Positions 62,001 to 64,000 of a DNA stretch of 64,000 bases are shown in pieces. The notes under the pieces were generated by a model. It had not been told where the DNA came from, did no database searches, and worked only from the letters and a program-made list of their open reading frames with translations. The number at the start of each line of letters is the position of its first letter. Position 1 is the first letter of the stretch. Made by a program: the position numbers and the translations under genes. The DNA is from Saccharina japonica (taxonomy: Eukaryota > Sar > Phaeophyceae > Laminariales > Laminariaceae): positions 186,001-250,000 of the forward strand of contig MEHQ01001628.1 of the NCBI GenBank assembly GCA_008828725.1. The letters run 5' to 3'.

Positions 62001-63713
62001 CTTATTAGCGGGGCGCTTCAAGCTGTGGCCTACATACAGTTCGTCGGCTAATACTATCCATGTCCCCAAAGCGCCCCGAGTTTCTCGAACTTGACGTGGT
62101 TATCTCTTCCTCTGTATTTTCCTGAGGGCACACCGATAGCCATGATGTTAGCGATATTCTGACATGGTGTCCAAACGCTTCCTCCACCGCAGGCGACGGA
62201 AGAGAAAGCAAAGGTGGAGGCAGAGGCCGCGGCTTGCCTCACGCGTTTGTCCCTGGCGGAGCGTCTGGTAGGAGGTCTGTCCAGCGAGAACGAACGCTGG
62301 GGGAACGAAATCGAGAAGCTCAGGAACAGCGCCACAACGCTAGTGGGCGACTGCATGCTTGCCAGCGGCTTCGTGTCGTACGTGGGAGCTTTCGATCAGG
62401 CCAACCGAGATATCCTGTGGAAGGGGGTGTGGACTCCTGGTGAGACGGGCGGGACGCAACGTCTGAAAGCTTGCTTGAACGTCAATCGCTTGTTTTTGGT
62501 GTACGTGACACCGCCGATGTCCAATGCCGCCCTATGCCAAACATGCCGAATGTAGTAGCTTAGAAGGCGCAGCCCCGTGTCGACTGTTGGGCTTGGCACT
62601 CAGTTTAGCTTGCAAATAGCCGTCACGGAAGCGAATCGGGTTCAACCGTACGTCGGCACTGAAGCACCCGCACTTCACAAGAACGTACCGTCGACACTCG
62701 ATACCTTGAAACTAATATATACACCATACGGAAAAAAAAAACTGCTGTGTCACGATTTTACTGGCGTTATCCTTACCTTTAGATATCGAGGAGCGTAAGA
62801 TTCCGCTGACTCCGGGCGTGGATCCCCTGGATCTCCTGACAAACGACGGGAATAACGCGAAGATGACAAGCGAAGGACTGCCGGCAGACAGAATTTCACT
62901 CGAGAACGGCTCTATTATCACCAGCTGCAAGAGATGGCCTCTGATCATCGACCCCCAGCAGCAGGTAGGTGACTGAGGTTTTCGCTCCCTTCCATAGTGC
63001 ATGGGGTGATTTTGGTAGGGCAGACGATGGTATTGAAAAAAAAAGGCATACGACGTATTTCCGACTGGTACTCCTCGATGCTTCCACTGCTTGGCGCAGA
63101 TTTACCTAGCGCAACAAACCATCTGTCGTGTTAAGCGATCTCGTTGTTTGGCTTCCAGCTATTTGCTAATCTCCTTGTTTTGCTCGTCCTGACAGGGGAT
63201 TAAGTGGCTGCGTAAGCGGGAAGAAGACAACGGACTTTCCGTGATTCAGCTGACACAAAAGAAGTGGTTACGAGACGTCGAGACTGCCATTACGAACGGG
63301 CAGACGCTCATCATCGAGAACATCGCTGAAGATATCGATCCGACGCTCGACCCAGTCCTTGCTCGCGCTATCTACAAAAAGGGGCGGTAAGCAGCACTAT
63401 ATTCCACATATATATGTTGAATCAGTTATCATATCTGCCGTAACATGTATCAGAATCGCCCGACGATATGATACATACAGGGTGTATAAATGGATACATC
63501 GGTTCGACGTGCCAGGTAGATTACGGTAGGGCCTCGAAAATGCAAGTGAAAATTCCAATGGCTCCCTTTACCCTTCGCTTACCCCTGCTCTGGTTGCACA
63601 GGTCTTTGTTCCTCAAGCTGGGCGGAGAGGAGGTTGAGTACGACCCCGGCTTCCAGCTCTACTTGCAGACGAAGCTATCCAACCCGCATTATAAACCGGA
63701 GATCGCCGCGCAG
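31953..63713 (+). CDS. Axonemal outer-arm dynein heavy chain, beta-like (3' end beyond window)
   Basis: Motor subunit of the ciliary outer dynein arm: an AAA+ ATPase that slides doublet microtubules. Fifty-two exons were joined by eye (listed separately). The joined frame is 3,575 codons with no stop, and every exon phase matches the next. Visible landmarks: P-loops GPAGTGKT (AAA1, about residue 1845), GPAGCGKS (AAA2, about 2147), GTAGTGKT (AAA3, about 2487) and GVGGSGKQ (AAA4, about 2833); AAA1 Walker B GCFDEFNR; a charged coiled-coil stalk at about 3033-3400. Family members are usually about 4,500 residues, so AAA5-AAA6 and the C-terminus are missing off the right edge. AAA1 wording ([27 protein letters not shown]) fits the beta class (ODA4; DNAH9/11/17) better than the gamma class (DNAH5/8). 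An alpha-class identity is not excluded. Start: first ATG after an in-frame TAA at 31944. The window does not show regulation. Confidence 0.95.
32469..33062 (+). CDS. Dynein heavy chain exon 2, N-terminal tail
   Basis: 198 codons (residues 30-227), phase 0 to 0. The acceptor is ccatag at 32463-32468; the frame is closed by a TAG that overlaps the acceptor, so the exon cannot extend left. It begins [15 protein letters not shown] and ends EIDFWKNK, the conserved tail motif [11 protein letters not shown] of axonemal heavy chains. Confidence 0.93.
33982..34692. mobile_element. Harbinger-like inverted-repeat element in intron 2
   Basis: 711 bp with ends GGGCCGTTTTTAACGACACG and its inverted match ...CGTCGTTAAAAACGGCCC, flanked by TTA on both sides (33979, 34693). 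Three-base TTA duplications with GGG-type ends fit PIF/Harbinger (Tourist-like) elements. The arms repeat GGCAAG/CTTGCC words. The middle (about 34150-34500) is GC-rich and unlike the arms, perhaps captured DNA. No transposase recognised. Confidence 0.75.
34697..34830 (-). mobile_element. SINE fragment in dynein intron 2
   Basis: Minus-strand SINE body: CTCCCTCCCTTTCGTGCGAG, CAGATCCGGGGTCGCATGGCG, TTCCTCCCCCATCCCC. Its left side joins directly to the MITE 33982-34692, so the MITE may have inserted into it. Confidence 0.65.
34928..35047 (+). CDS. Dynein heavy chain exon 3
   Basis: 40 codons (228-267), [16 protein letters not shown]... to ARLCKE, phase 0 to 0, acceptor ctctag and donor gtatgt. 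It supplies the NLNSI segment expected right after DFWKNK. It sits just downstream of a SINE with a nested MITE in intron 2, and has no ATG of its own. Confidence 0.92.
35048..36275 (+). other. Dynein intron 3
   Basis: 1,228 bp with no recognisable element. A short internal repeat (ggcccagaatttt, twice) lies near 35280-35310. Otherwise nothing supportable. Confidence 0.6.
36276..36383 (+). CDS. Dynein heavy chain exon 4
   Basis: 36 codons (268-303), [20 protein letters not shown] to PKLLE, phase 0 to 0; acceptor gacag, donor gtatgc. The [14 protein letters not shown] motif is typical of the DHC N-terminal domain 1. Confidence 0.93.
36627..36920 (+). CDS. Dynein heavy chain exon 5
   Basis: 98 codons (304-401), [19 protein letters not shown] to [10 protein letters not shown], phase 0 to 0; acceptor cgcag, donor gtgcga. 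Contains [23 protein letters not shown], a strongly conserved block of the tail domain (given here only as its key residues IWKNSKHY and VLMREICN). Confidence 0.95.
36992..37080. mobile_element. piggyBac-like MITE in dynein intron 5
   Basis: About 89 bp with ends TTGACCCATTCAGAACTG and CAGTTATTAAGGGGCTAA. Same family as the copy at 16126 in reverse orientation; edge TTAA sites have decayed. It leaves both splice sites of intron 5 intact. Confidence 0.78.
37234..37383 (+). CDS. Dynein heavy chain exon 6
   Basis: 50 codons (402-451), [18 protein letters not shown] to LTASVKQ, phase 0 to 0; acceptor gtgcag, donor gtacga. FLERC.DILDL is a tail-domain hallmark. Intron 5, just before it, carries a piggyBac-like MITE. 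Confidence 0.95.
37533..37610 (+). CDS. Dynein heavy chain exon 7
   Basis: 26 codons (452-477), [12 protein letters not shown] to LDVAAKQ, phase 0 to 0; acceptor ctcag, donor gtgggt. Confidence 0.92.
37781..37939 (+). CDS. Dynein heavy chain exon 8
   Basis: 53 codons (478-530), [19 protein letters not shown] to LLERPIIQ, phase 0 to 0; acceptor cctcag, donor gtatag. FDDDF.EF and [12 protein letters not shown] are conserved tail motifs. Confidence 0.95.
38099..38338 (+). CDS. Dynein heavy chain exon 9
   Basis: 80 codons (531-610), [18 protein letters not shown] to EEAKEVAK, phase 0 to 0; acceptor gccag, donor gtaagc. It contains [13 protein letters not shown], the conserved block near the end of DHC_N1. 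Confidence 0.95.
38578..39024 (+). CDS. Dynein heavy chain exon 10
   Basis: 149 codons (611-759), [20 protein letters not shown] to FIEESMEQ, phase 0 to 0; acceptor gccag, donor gtgcga. Contains [20 protein letters not shown], a diagnostic heavy-chain motif. Confidence 0.95.
39203..39388 (+). CDS. Dynein heavy chain exon 11
   Basis: 62 codons (760-821), [15 protein letters not shown] to YAEIKEGGK, phase 0 to 0; acceptor caccag, donor gtgagg. Confidence 0.92.
39822..39974 (+). CDS. Dynein heavy chain exon 12
   Basis: 51 codons (822-872), [14 protein letters not shown] to ASLEYLLDQ, phase 0 to 0; acceptor tgcag, donor gtgcgt. [15 protein letters not shown] matches the conserved tail segment. 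Confidence 0.93.
40364..40456 (+). CDS. Dynein heavy chain exon 13
   Basis: 31 codons (873-903), [19 protein letters not shown] to RFQPQ, phase 0 to 0; acceptor tccag, donor gtcagc. Confidence 0.9.
40911..41036 (+). CDS. Dynein heavy chain exon 14
   Basis: 42 codons (904-945), [17 protein letters not shown] to GTYIREMQ, phase 0 to 0; acceptor gtgtag, donor gtaacg. Its first codon, ATT, directly follows the acceptor. Confidence 0.92.
41342..41463 (+). CDS. Dynein heavy chain exon 15
   Basis: 40 codons plus 2 nt (946-985), [16 protein letters not shown] to YLWLTN(M), phase 0 to 2; acceptor ccccag, donor gtgagg. The open frame continues into TGA if unspliced. The donor inside ATGTGAGG splits the Met codon. 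Confidence 0.9.
41710..41847 (+). CDS. Dynein heavy chain exon 16
   Basis: About 46 codons (986-1031), (M)[13 protein letters not shown] to AAKKLV(S), phase 2 to 2. The acceptor is unusual: an A-run ending aaaaaaag|G rather than a pyrimidine tract with CAG, though ccgccctccg lies just upstream. The phase and the match to TDLQAMFAEF-type sequence support it. Confidence 0.82.
42525..42636 (+). CDS. Dynein heavy chain exon 17
   Basis: 1 nt plus 37 codons (1032-1069), (S)[18 protein letters not shown] to LQSTL, phase 2 to 0; acceptor gcgcag, donor gtgagc. GWLRV followed by WSSKWVNMF matches the family. Confidence 0.92.
42761..42862 (+). CDS. Dynein heavy chain exon 18
   Basis: 34 codons (1070-1103), [15 protein letters not shown] to GKANLMK, phase 0 to 0; acceptor cacag, donor gtatgt. 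Confidence 0.92.
43087..43227 (+). CDS. Dynein heavy chain exon 19
   Basis: 47 codons (1104-1150), [19 protein letters not shown] to VAEKDVQ, phase 0 to 0; acceptor accag, donor gtgcgt. [10 protein letters not shown] is characteristic of algal outer-arm chains, as I recall them. Confidence 0.93.
43396..43575. repeat. GATCT-rich palindromic tract in dynein intron 19
   Basis: About a dozen GATCT/AGATC words (TATGATCTGTACGATCTAGC, TATGATCTGCAAGATCTAGC, GATGATCTAGATCATGATCT) in 180 bp, including palindromes. Confidence 0.8.
43641..43733 (+). CDS. Dynein heavy chain exon 20
   Basis: 31 codons (1151-1181), [18 protein letters not shown] to LPMQMAE, phase 0 to 0; acceptor gcgcag, donor gtgagg. The preceding intron is rich in GATCT palindromes. 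Confidence 0.93.
44005..44986 (+). CDS. Dynein heavy chain exon 21, linker
   Basis: Second largest exon: 327 codons plus 1 nt (1182-1508), [18 protein letters not shown] to [10 protein letters not shown], phase 0 to 1; acceptor gtag, donor gtgagt. It encodes most of the DHC_N2 linker, the lever that swings across the AAA ring. [25 protein letters not shown] and [15 protein letters not shown] are family hallmarks. Confidence 0.97.
45410..45484. repeat. 37-bp tandem duplication in dynein intron 21
   Basis: CTGTTGTTGATCTTACACGG and GTTGAAAATGGCAGAGGA are repeated twice, identical by eye. Confidence 0.92.
45745..45926 (+). CDS. Dynein heavy chain exon 22, linker
   Basis: 61 codons (1509-1569), (D)[17 protein letters not shown] to LDMKKK, phase 1 to 0; acceptor gcag, donor gtcggc (weak but GT). 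[14 protein letters not shown] is the conserved linker end before FPRFYF. Confidence 0.93.
46348..46521 (+). CDS. Dynein heavy chain exon 23, linker end
   Basis: 58 codons (1570-1627), [20 protein letters not shown] to SKTINEM, phase 0 to 0; acceptor ggcag, donor gtgaga. FPRFYFVS...LLD.L is universal in dynein heavy chains. Confidence 0.96.
46885..48477 (+). CDS. Dynein heavy chain exon 24, AAA1 and AAA2 start
   Basis: Largest exon: 531 codons (1628-2158), [14 protein letters not shown] to GCGKSTIWK, phase 0 to 0. It holds the main ATPase site: Walker A GPAGTGKT at 47536, Walker B GCFDEFNR, sensor-region [19 protein letters not shown], and the AAA2 P-loop GPAGCGKS at 48442. Between VQDAIV and [10 protein letters not shown] there is a segment of about 24 residues ([20 protein letters not shown] and a few more) that animal beta chains lack or have shorter, from memory. 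Everything needed for ATP hydrolysis at AAA1 is visible. Confidence 0.98.
48725..48803 (+). CDS. Dynein heavy chain exon 25, AAA2
   Basis: 26 codons plus 1 nt (2159-2184), [20 protein letters not shown] to PKAVT, phase 0 to 1; acceptor tgtag, donor gtgagg. Too short for a standalone reading frame, but it bridges exons 24 and 26 exactly (NPKAVTGDELYGY). Confidence 0.93.
49020..49117 (+). CDS. Dynein heavy chain exon 26, AAA2
   Basis: 33 codons (2185-2217), (G)[16 protein letters not shown] to SKNFSDQ, phase 1 to 0; acceptor ctcag, donor gtgagc. Confidence 0.94.
49600..49698 (+). CDS. Dynein heavy chain exon 27, AAA2 Walker B
   Basis: 33 codons (2218-2250), [19 protein letters not shown] to VMDDNK, phase 0 to 0; acceptor cgcag, donor gttagt. 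[19 protein letters not shown] is the AAA2 Walker B and following region. Confidence 0.96.
49897..50029 (+). CDS. Dynein heavy chain exon 28, AAA2
   Basis: 44 codons plus 1 nt (2251-2294), [20 protein letters not shown] to LFINET, phase 0 to 1; acceptor gacag, donor gtgagg. [12 protein letters not shown] is a near-invariant heavy-chain motif. Confidence 0.96.
50221..50381 (+). CDS. Dynein heavy chain exon 29
   Basis: 2 nt plus 53 codons (2295-2348), (D)[19 protein letters not shown] to TPLRVLNK, phase 1 to 0; acceptor ctcag, donor gtgcag. The preceding 191-bp intron is the shortest I found in the gene. Confidence 0.93.
50716..50867 (+). CDS. Dynein heavy chain exon 30
   Basis: 50 codons plus 2 nt (2349-2398), [19 protein letters not shown] to KSDDYR, phase 0 to 2; donor gtaaat. 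The acceptor gcgcaag|G is an AAG type, so the left edge is slightly less sure. [16 protein letters not shown] fits the AAA2-AAA3 junction. The preceding intron has a degenerate piggyBac-MITE remnant near 50600-50640. Confidence 0.88.
51159..51276 (+). CDS. Dynein heavy chain exon 31
   Basis: 1 nt plus 39 codons (2399-2438), (R)[19 protein letters not shown] to DWATK, phase 2 to 0; acceptor agcag, donor gtgcat. Confidence 0.92.
51696..51889 (+). CDS. Dynein heavy chain exon 32, AAA3 P-loop
   Basis: 64 codons plus 2 nt (2439-2502), [18 protein letters not shown] to VKEFLR, phase 0 to 2. AAA3 Walker A GTAGTGKT at 51840, the second nucleotide site that gates AAA1. The donor is the first unit of an 11-bp tandem repeat (gtatgatcatg). 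Confidence 0.95.
51890..51946 (+). repeat. 11-bp tandem repeat at the exon 32 donor
   Basis: GTATGATCATG in three direct units, then GTATGAG, a fourth full unit and a partial. The first unit is the donor site of intron 32, and each later unit begins with another GTATG. Confidence 0.92.
52019..52179. repeat. Paired AAGGCATGCCTT palindromes in intron 32
   Basis: The 12-bp palindrome AAGGCATGCCTT occurs at 52019 and 52168, bracketing 137 bp that contain CCGGAGACG and ATCTCCGG as an inner inverted pair. It may be another small element. Confidence 0.55.
52211..52319. mobile_element. TTACGG-ended MITE in dynein intron 32
   Basis: Left end TATTACGGGGGACCATAATA, right end TACTATGCTCCCCCGTGATA, interior GGTTTTTGTGTGCACCGTAG as in the 22274 copy. 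It lies well away from the exon 33 acceptor (52513). Confidence 0.8.
52514..52592 (+). CDS. Dynein heavy chain exon 33, AAA3
   Basis: 1 nt plus 26 codons (2503-2529), (S)[18 protein letters not shown] to SAALQQ, phase 2 to 0; acceptor ggcag, donor gtgagc. Confidence 0.92.
52977..53174 (+). CDS. Dynein heavy chain exon 34, AAA3 Walker B
   Basis: 66 codons (2530-2595), [20 protein letters not shown] to DLGFRKE, phase 0 to 0; acceptor acag, donor gtgagc. [16 protein letters not shown] is the AAA3 Walker B block. Confidence 0.96.
53701..53928 (+). CDS. Dynein heavy chain exon 35, AAA3
   Basis: 76 codons (2596-2671), [20 protein letters not shown] to SIGIHSL, phase 0 to 0; acceptor ggcag, donor gtaagt. 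FLSAMNP and [15 protein letters not shown] are conserved. Confidence 0.95.
54318..54407 (+). CDS. Dynein heavy chain exon 36, AAA3
   Basis: 30 codons (2672-2701), [20 protein letters not shown] to FQGLCQ, phase 0 to 0; acceptor cacag, donor gtacga. [16 protein letters not shown] is a standard AAA3 lid motif. Confidence 0.94.
54455..54541. repeat. 47-bp tandem duplication in dynein intron 36
   Basis: GAAGACACGCTTGCTGAGAC (54457) and GAAGACACGATTGCTGAGAC (54505), each followed by AAA(CC/GC)C(C/A)AA and ACTGC/TGCTGTAAG. Confidence 0.8.
54978..55136 (+). CDS. Dynein heavy chain exon 37
   Basis: 53 codons (2702-2754), [19 protein letters not shown] to KKYLTEFQ, phase 0 to 0; acceptor cgcag, donor gtgaac. 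[15 protein letters not shown] is conserved. Confidence 0.94.
55551..55724 (+). CDS. Dynein heavy chain exon 38
   Basis: 58 codons (2755-2812), [18 protein letters not shown] to LVLFDQAM, phase 0 to 0; acceptor tatag, donor gtacga. [13 protein letters not shown] leads into AAA4. Confidence 0.94.
55970..56125 (+). CDS. Dynein heavy chain exon 39, AAA4 P-loop
   Basis: 52 codons (2813-2864), [19 protein letters not shown] to VTSKFK, phase 0 to 0; acceptor tgcag, donor gtacgt. AAA4 Walker A GVGGSGKQ at about 56030. Confidence 0.96.
56434..56598 (+). CDS. Dynein heavy chain exon 40, AAA4
   Basis: 55 codons (2865-2919), [19 protein letters not shown] to ISDLFPK, phase 0 to 0. Acceptor ctggaag is non-canonical (AAG), so the left edge could shift. 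[20 protein letters not shown] is the AAA4 Walker B stretch. Donor gtaagc. Confidence 0.88.
56991..57150 (+). CDS. Dynein heavy chain exon 41, AAA4
   Basis: 53 codons plus 1 nt (2920-2972), [18 protein letters not shown] to GDIFRI, phase 0 to 1; acceptor ctcag, donor gtaaga. [14 protein letters not shown] is conserved. An Arg codon is split (C|GT). Confidence 0.94.
57596..57774 (+). CDS. Dynein heavy chain exon 42, AAA4 end
   Basis: 2 nt plus 59 codons (2973-3032), (R)[19 protein letters not shown] to EHLSVTK, phase 1 to 0; acceptor acag, donor gtatta. Confidence 0.94.
58203..58418 (+). CDS. Dynein heavy chain exon 43, stalk start
   Basis: 72 codons (3033-3104), [20 protein letters not shown] to LTHTMVK, phase 0 to 0; acceptor aaaag (AAG type, poor pyrimidine tract), donor gtaagc. 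[15 protein letters not shown] marks the entry to the stalk's first coiled-coil. Confidence 0.9.
58728..58785. repeat. 28-bp tandem duplication in dynein intron 43
   Basis: TAAGCTCTGCACCAGCCACT/GGCCGATT then TAAGCTCCGTACCAGCCGCT/GGTCCATT. Confidence 0.85.
58975..59041 (+). CDS. Dynein heavy chain exon 44, stalk CC1
   Basis: 22 codons plus 1 nt (3105-3126), [20 protein letters not shown], phase 0 to 1; acceptor gcag, donor gtgact. One of the shortest exons. It keeps the heptad-like charge pattern of the stalk. Confidence 0.9.
59448..59653 (+). CDS. Dynein heavy chain exon 45, stalk CC1 (GC donor)
   Basis: 2 nt plus 68 codons (3127-3195), (E)[18 protein letters not shown] to KPPAGVDK, phase 1 to 0; acceptor tgcag. 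The best donor is AAG|gcaaga at 59654, a GC donor. With it the segment between ELKS and the VLIL of exon 46 has exactly the family length. A GT at 59645 would drop three residues. Confidence 0.87.
60092..60192 (+). CDS. Dynein heavy chain exon 46, microtubule-binding tip
   Basis: 33 codons plus 2 nt (3196-3228), [19 protein letters not shown] to VDQFKN, phase 0 to 2; acceptor gccag, donor gtaatc. W..AKKMM..V..F matches the stalk-head region. Confidence 0.9.
60493..60640 (+). repeat. Duplicated acceptor region, intron 46/exon 47
   Basis: TCTGTCATCTGCTTATATTT and TGGCCTCCTGCTGCACAAGC (60493-60533) are repeated at 60597-60638 as TCTGCCATCTGCTTGTATTT, GGCCTCCTGCTGAACAG|CC. Only the second joins in frame. 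Confidence 0.85.
60636..60807 (+). CDS. Dynein heavy chain exon 47, microtubule-binding tip
   Basis: 1 nt plus 57 codons (3229-3286), (S)[19 protein letters not shown] to YNRIYVK, phase 2 to 0; acceptor aacag, donor gtatcg. [14 protein letters not shown] is the conserved end of the microtubule-binding domain. Confidence 0.94.
61401..61535 (+). CDS. Dynein heavy chain exon 48, stalk CC2
   Basis: 45 codons (3287-3331), [20 protein letters not shown] to DKFME, phase 0 to 0; acceptor aatag, donor gtacgt. Heptad-rich returning helix of the stalk. Confidence 0.92.
61600..61792. repeat. About 100-bp tandem duplication in dynein intron 48
   Basis: GATGCCCACTGTTTTCCTAA ... AAATCCCTGGTCGACTGCTG ... 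GTCGCGACGACAT is followed by GGTGCCCGCCGTTTTCCTTC ... AAATCCCTAGTCGATCGGTG ... GTCGTGACATCG. Diverged, so not recent. Confidence 0.8.
62193..62439 (+). CDS. Dynein heavy chain exon 49, CC2 to AAA5
   Basis: 82 codons plus 1 nt (3332-3413), [19 protein letters not shown] to GVWTP, phase 0 to 1; acceptor cgcag, donor gtgaga. [15 protein letters not shown] ends the stalk; [18 protein letters not shown] opens AAA5. Confidence 0.95.
62783..62964 (+). CDS. Dynein heavy chain exon 50, AAA5
   Basis: 2 nt plus 60 codons (3414-3474), (D)[18 protein letters not shown] to IIDPQQQ, phase 1 to 0; acceptor tttag, donor gtaggt. [12 protein letters not shown] and [10 protein letters not shown] are AAA5 hallmarks. 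Confidence 0.95.
63196..63386 (+). CDS. Dynein heavy chain exon 51, AAA5
   Basis: 63 codons plus 2 nt (3475-3537), [19 protein letters not shown] to IYKKG, phase 0 to 2; acceptor acag, donor gtaagc. [18 protein letters not shown] is conserved. Confidence 0.95.
63602..63713 (+). CDS. Dynein heavy chain exon 52, AAA5 (last in window)
   Basis: 1 nt plus 37 codons (3538-3575), (R)[19 protein letters not shown] to YKPEIAAQ, phase 2 to 0; acceptor cacag, donor gtgcag. [14 protein letters not shown] is diagnostic. The 287 bp that follow are the start of intron 52. Confidence 0.95.
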
Positions 63714-64000
63714 GTGCAGTACTTGTATTCACTATGTAGGACTCCATGGCTGTAGCATTCCAGTTATTTGTCAACCATTCAAACTCTCTTTCGAAACCAG
63801 CATGTGGTGTGCTAGTTGCCAACTCTACAAGGCATAACTTGGCTTGACGCGTCCAATTGCCCATCCAAATTTGGCGCCACCCCGTCATGCGCCAAGAGCG
63901 GCGCGATTGCAGATGTTTCCAATGAGCGCGGTGGTCGGTAAACACCACCTACCTGACGTCACATCTTTGCGACTGTCTACGTCACGTATATTCCCAGTGC

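Overview
This is a eukaryotic nuclear window. It carries one large, intron-rich gene on the + strand from about 31.95 kb to beyond the right edge, preceded by about 32 kb of intergenic DNA full of mobile elements. The gene encodes an axonemal dynein heavy chain, so the organism builds motile cilia or flagella. The exon organisation (52 coding exons found, mean intron about 410 bp, GC-rich exons in a more AT-rich and repetitive background) and the protein, which resembles outer-arm beta heavy chains of flagellated algae, suggest a flagellate alga or related protist. A brown-alga-like stramenopile is my guess. It is an inference, and species cannot be fixed by eye.

Region 1-31,952: I recognise no host gene. 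The DNA is a mosaic of (i) a degenerate non-LTR retrotransposon (about 1.21-3.01 kb); (ii) a tRNA-derived SINE family of about 350 bp with a dozen full, partial or nested copies in both orientations; (iii) several families of short inverted-repeat elements (MITEs), including a TTAA-flanked piggyBac-like one, a TTA-flanked Harbinger-like one, and three with probable TA duplications; (iv) a 470-bp minisatellite of about 20-bp units, CAG/CTG runs, 39-G and C runs and a short N gap; and (v) degenerate TTAGGG blocks. Two short palindromic words, CTATTAATAG and CCAGGTACCTGG, recur far more often than expected and sit at different positions in different SINE copies.

Region 31,953-64,000: the dynein gene. 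I joined 52 exons by hand. They keep one open frame of exactly 3,575 codons (10,725 nt) with consistent phases throughout. The order is N-terminal tail (exons 1-20), linker (21-23), AAA1 and AAA2 with their P-loops (24-31), AAA3 (32-38), AAA4 (39-42), stalk with microtubule-binding tip (43-49) and the start of AAA5 (49-52). The rest of AAA5, AAA6 and the C-terminal domain, roughly 900-1,000 residues by family comparison, must lie past the window. The introns hold copies of the same SINE and MITE families found upstream and many local duplications. One intron appears to use a GC donor, one starts inside an 11-bp tandem repeat that multiplies the donor site, and one carries a duplicated acceptor region.

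The single gene works alone here: its product is the motor subunit of the ciliary outer dynein arm, which converts ATP hydrolysis into sliding of doublet microtubules. The upstream DNA supplies repeats and possibly its promoter, but I could not identify promoter motifs.
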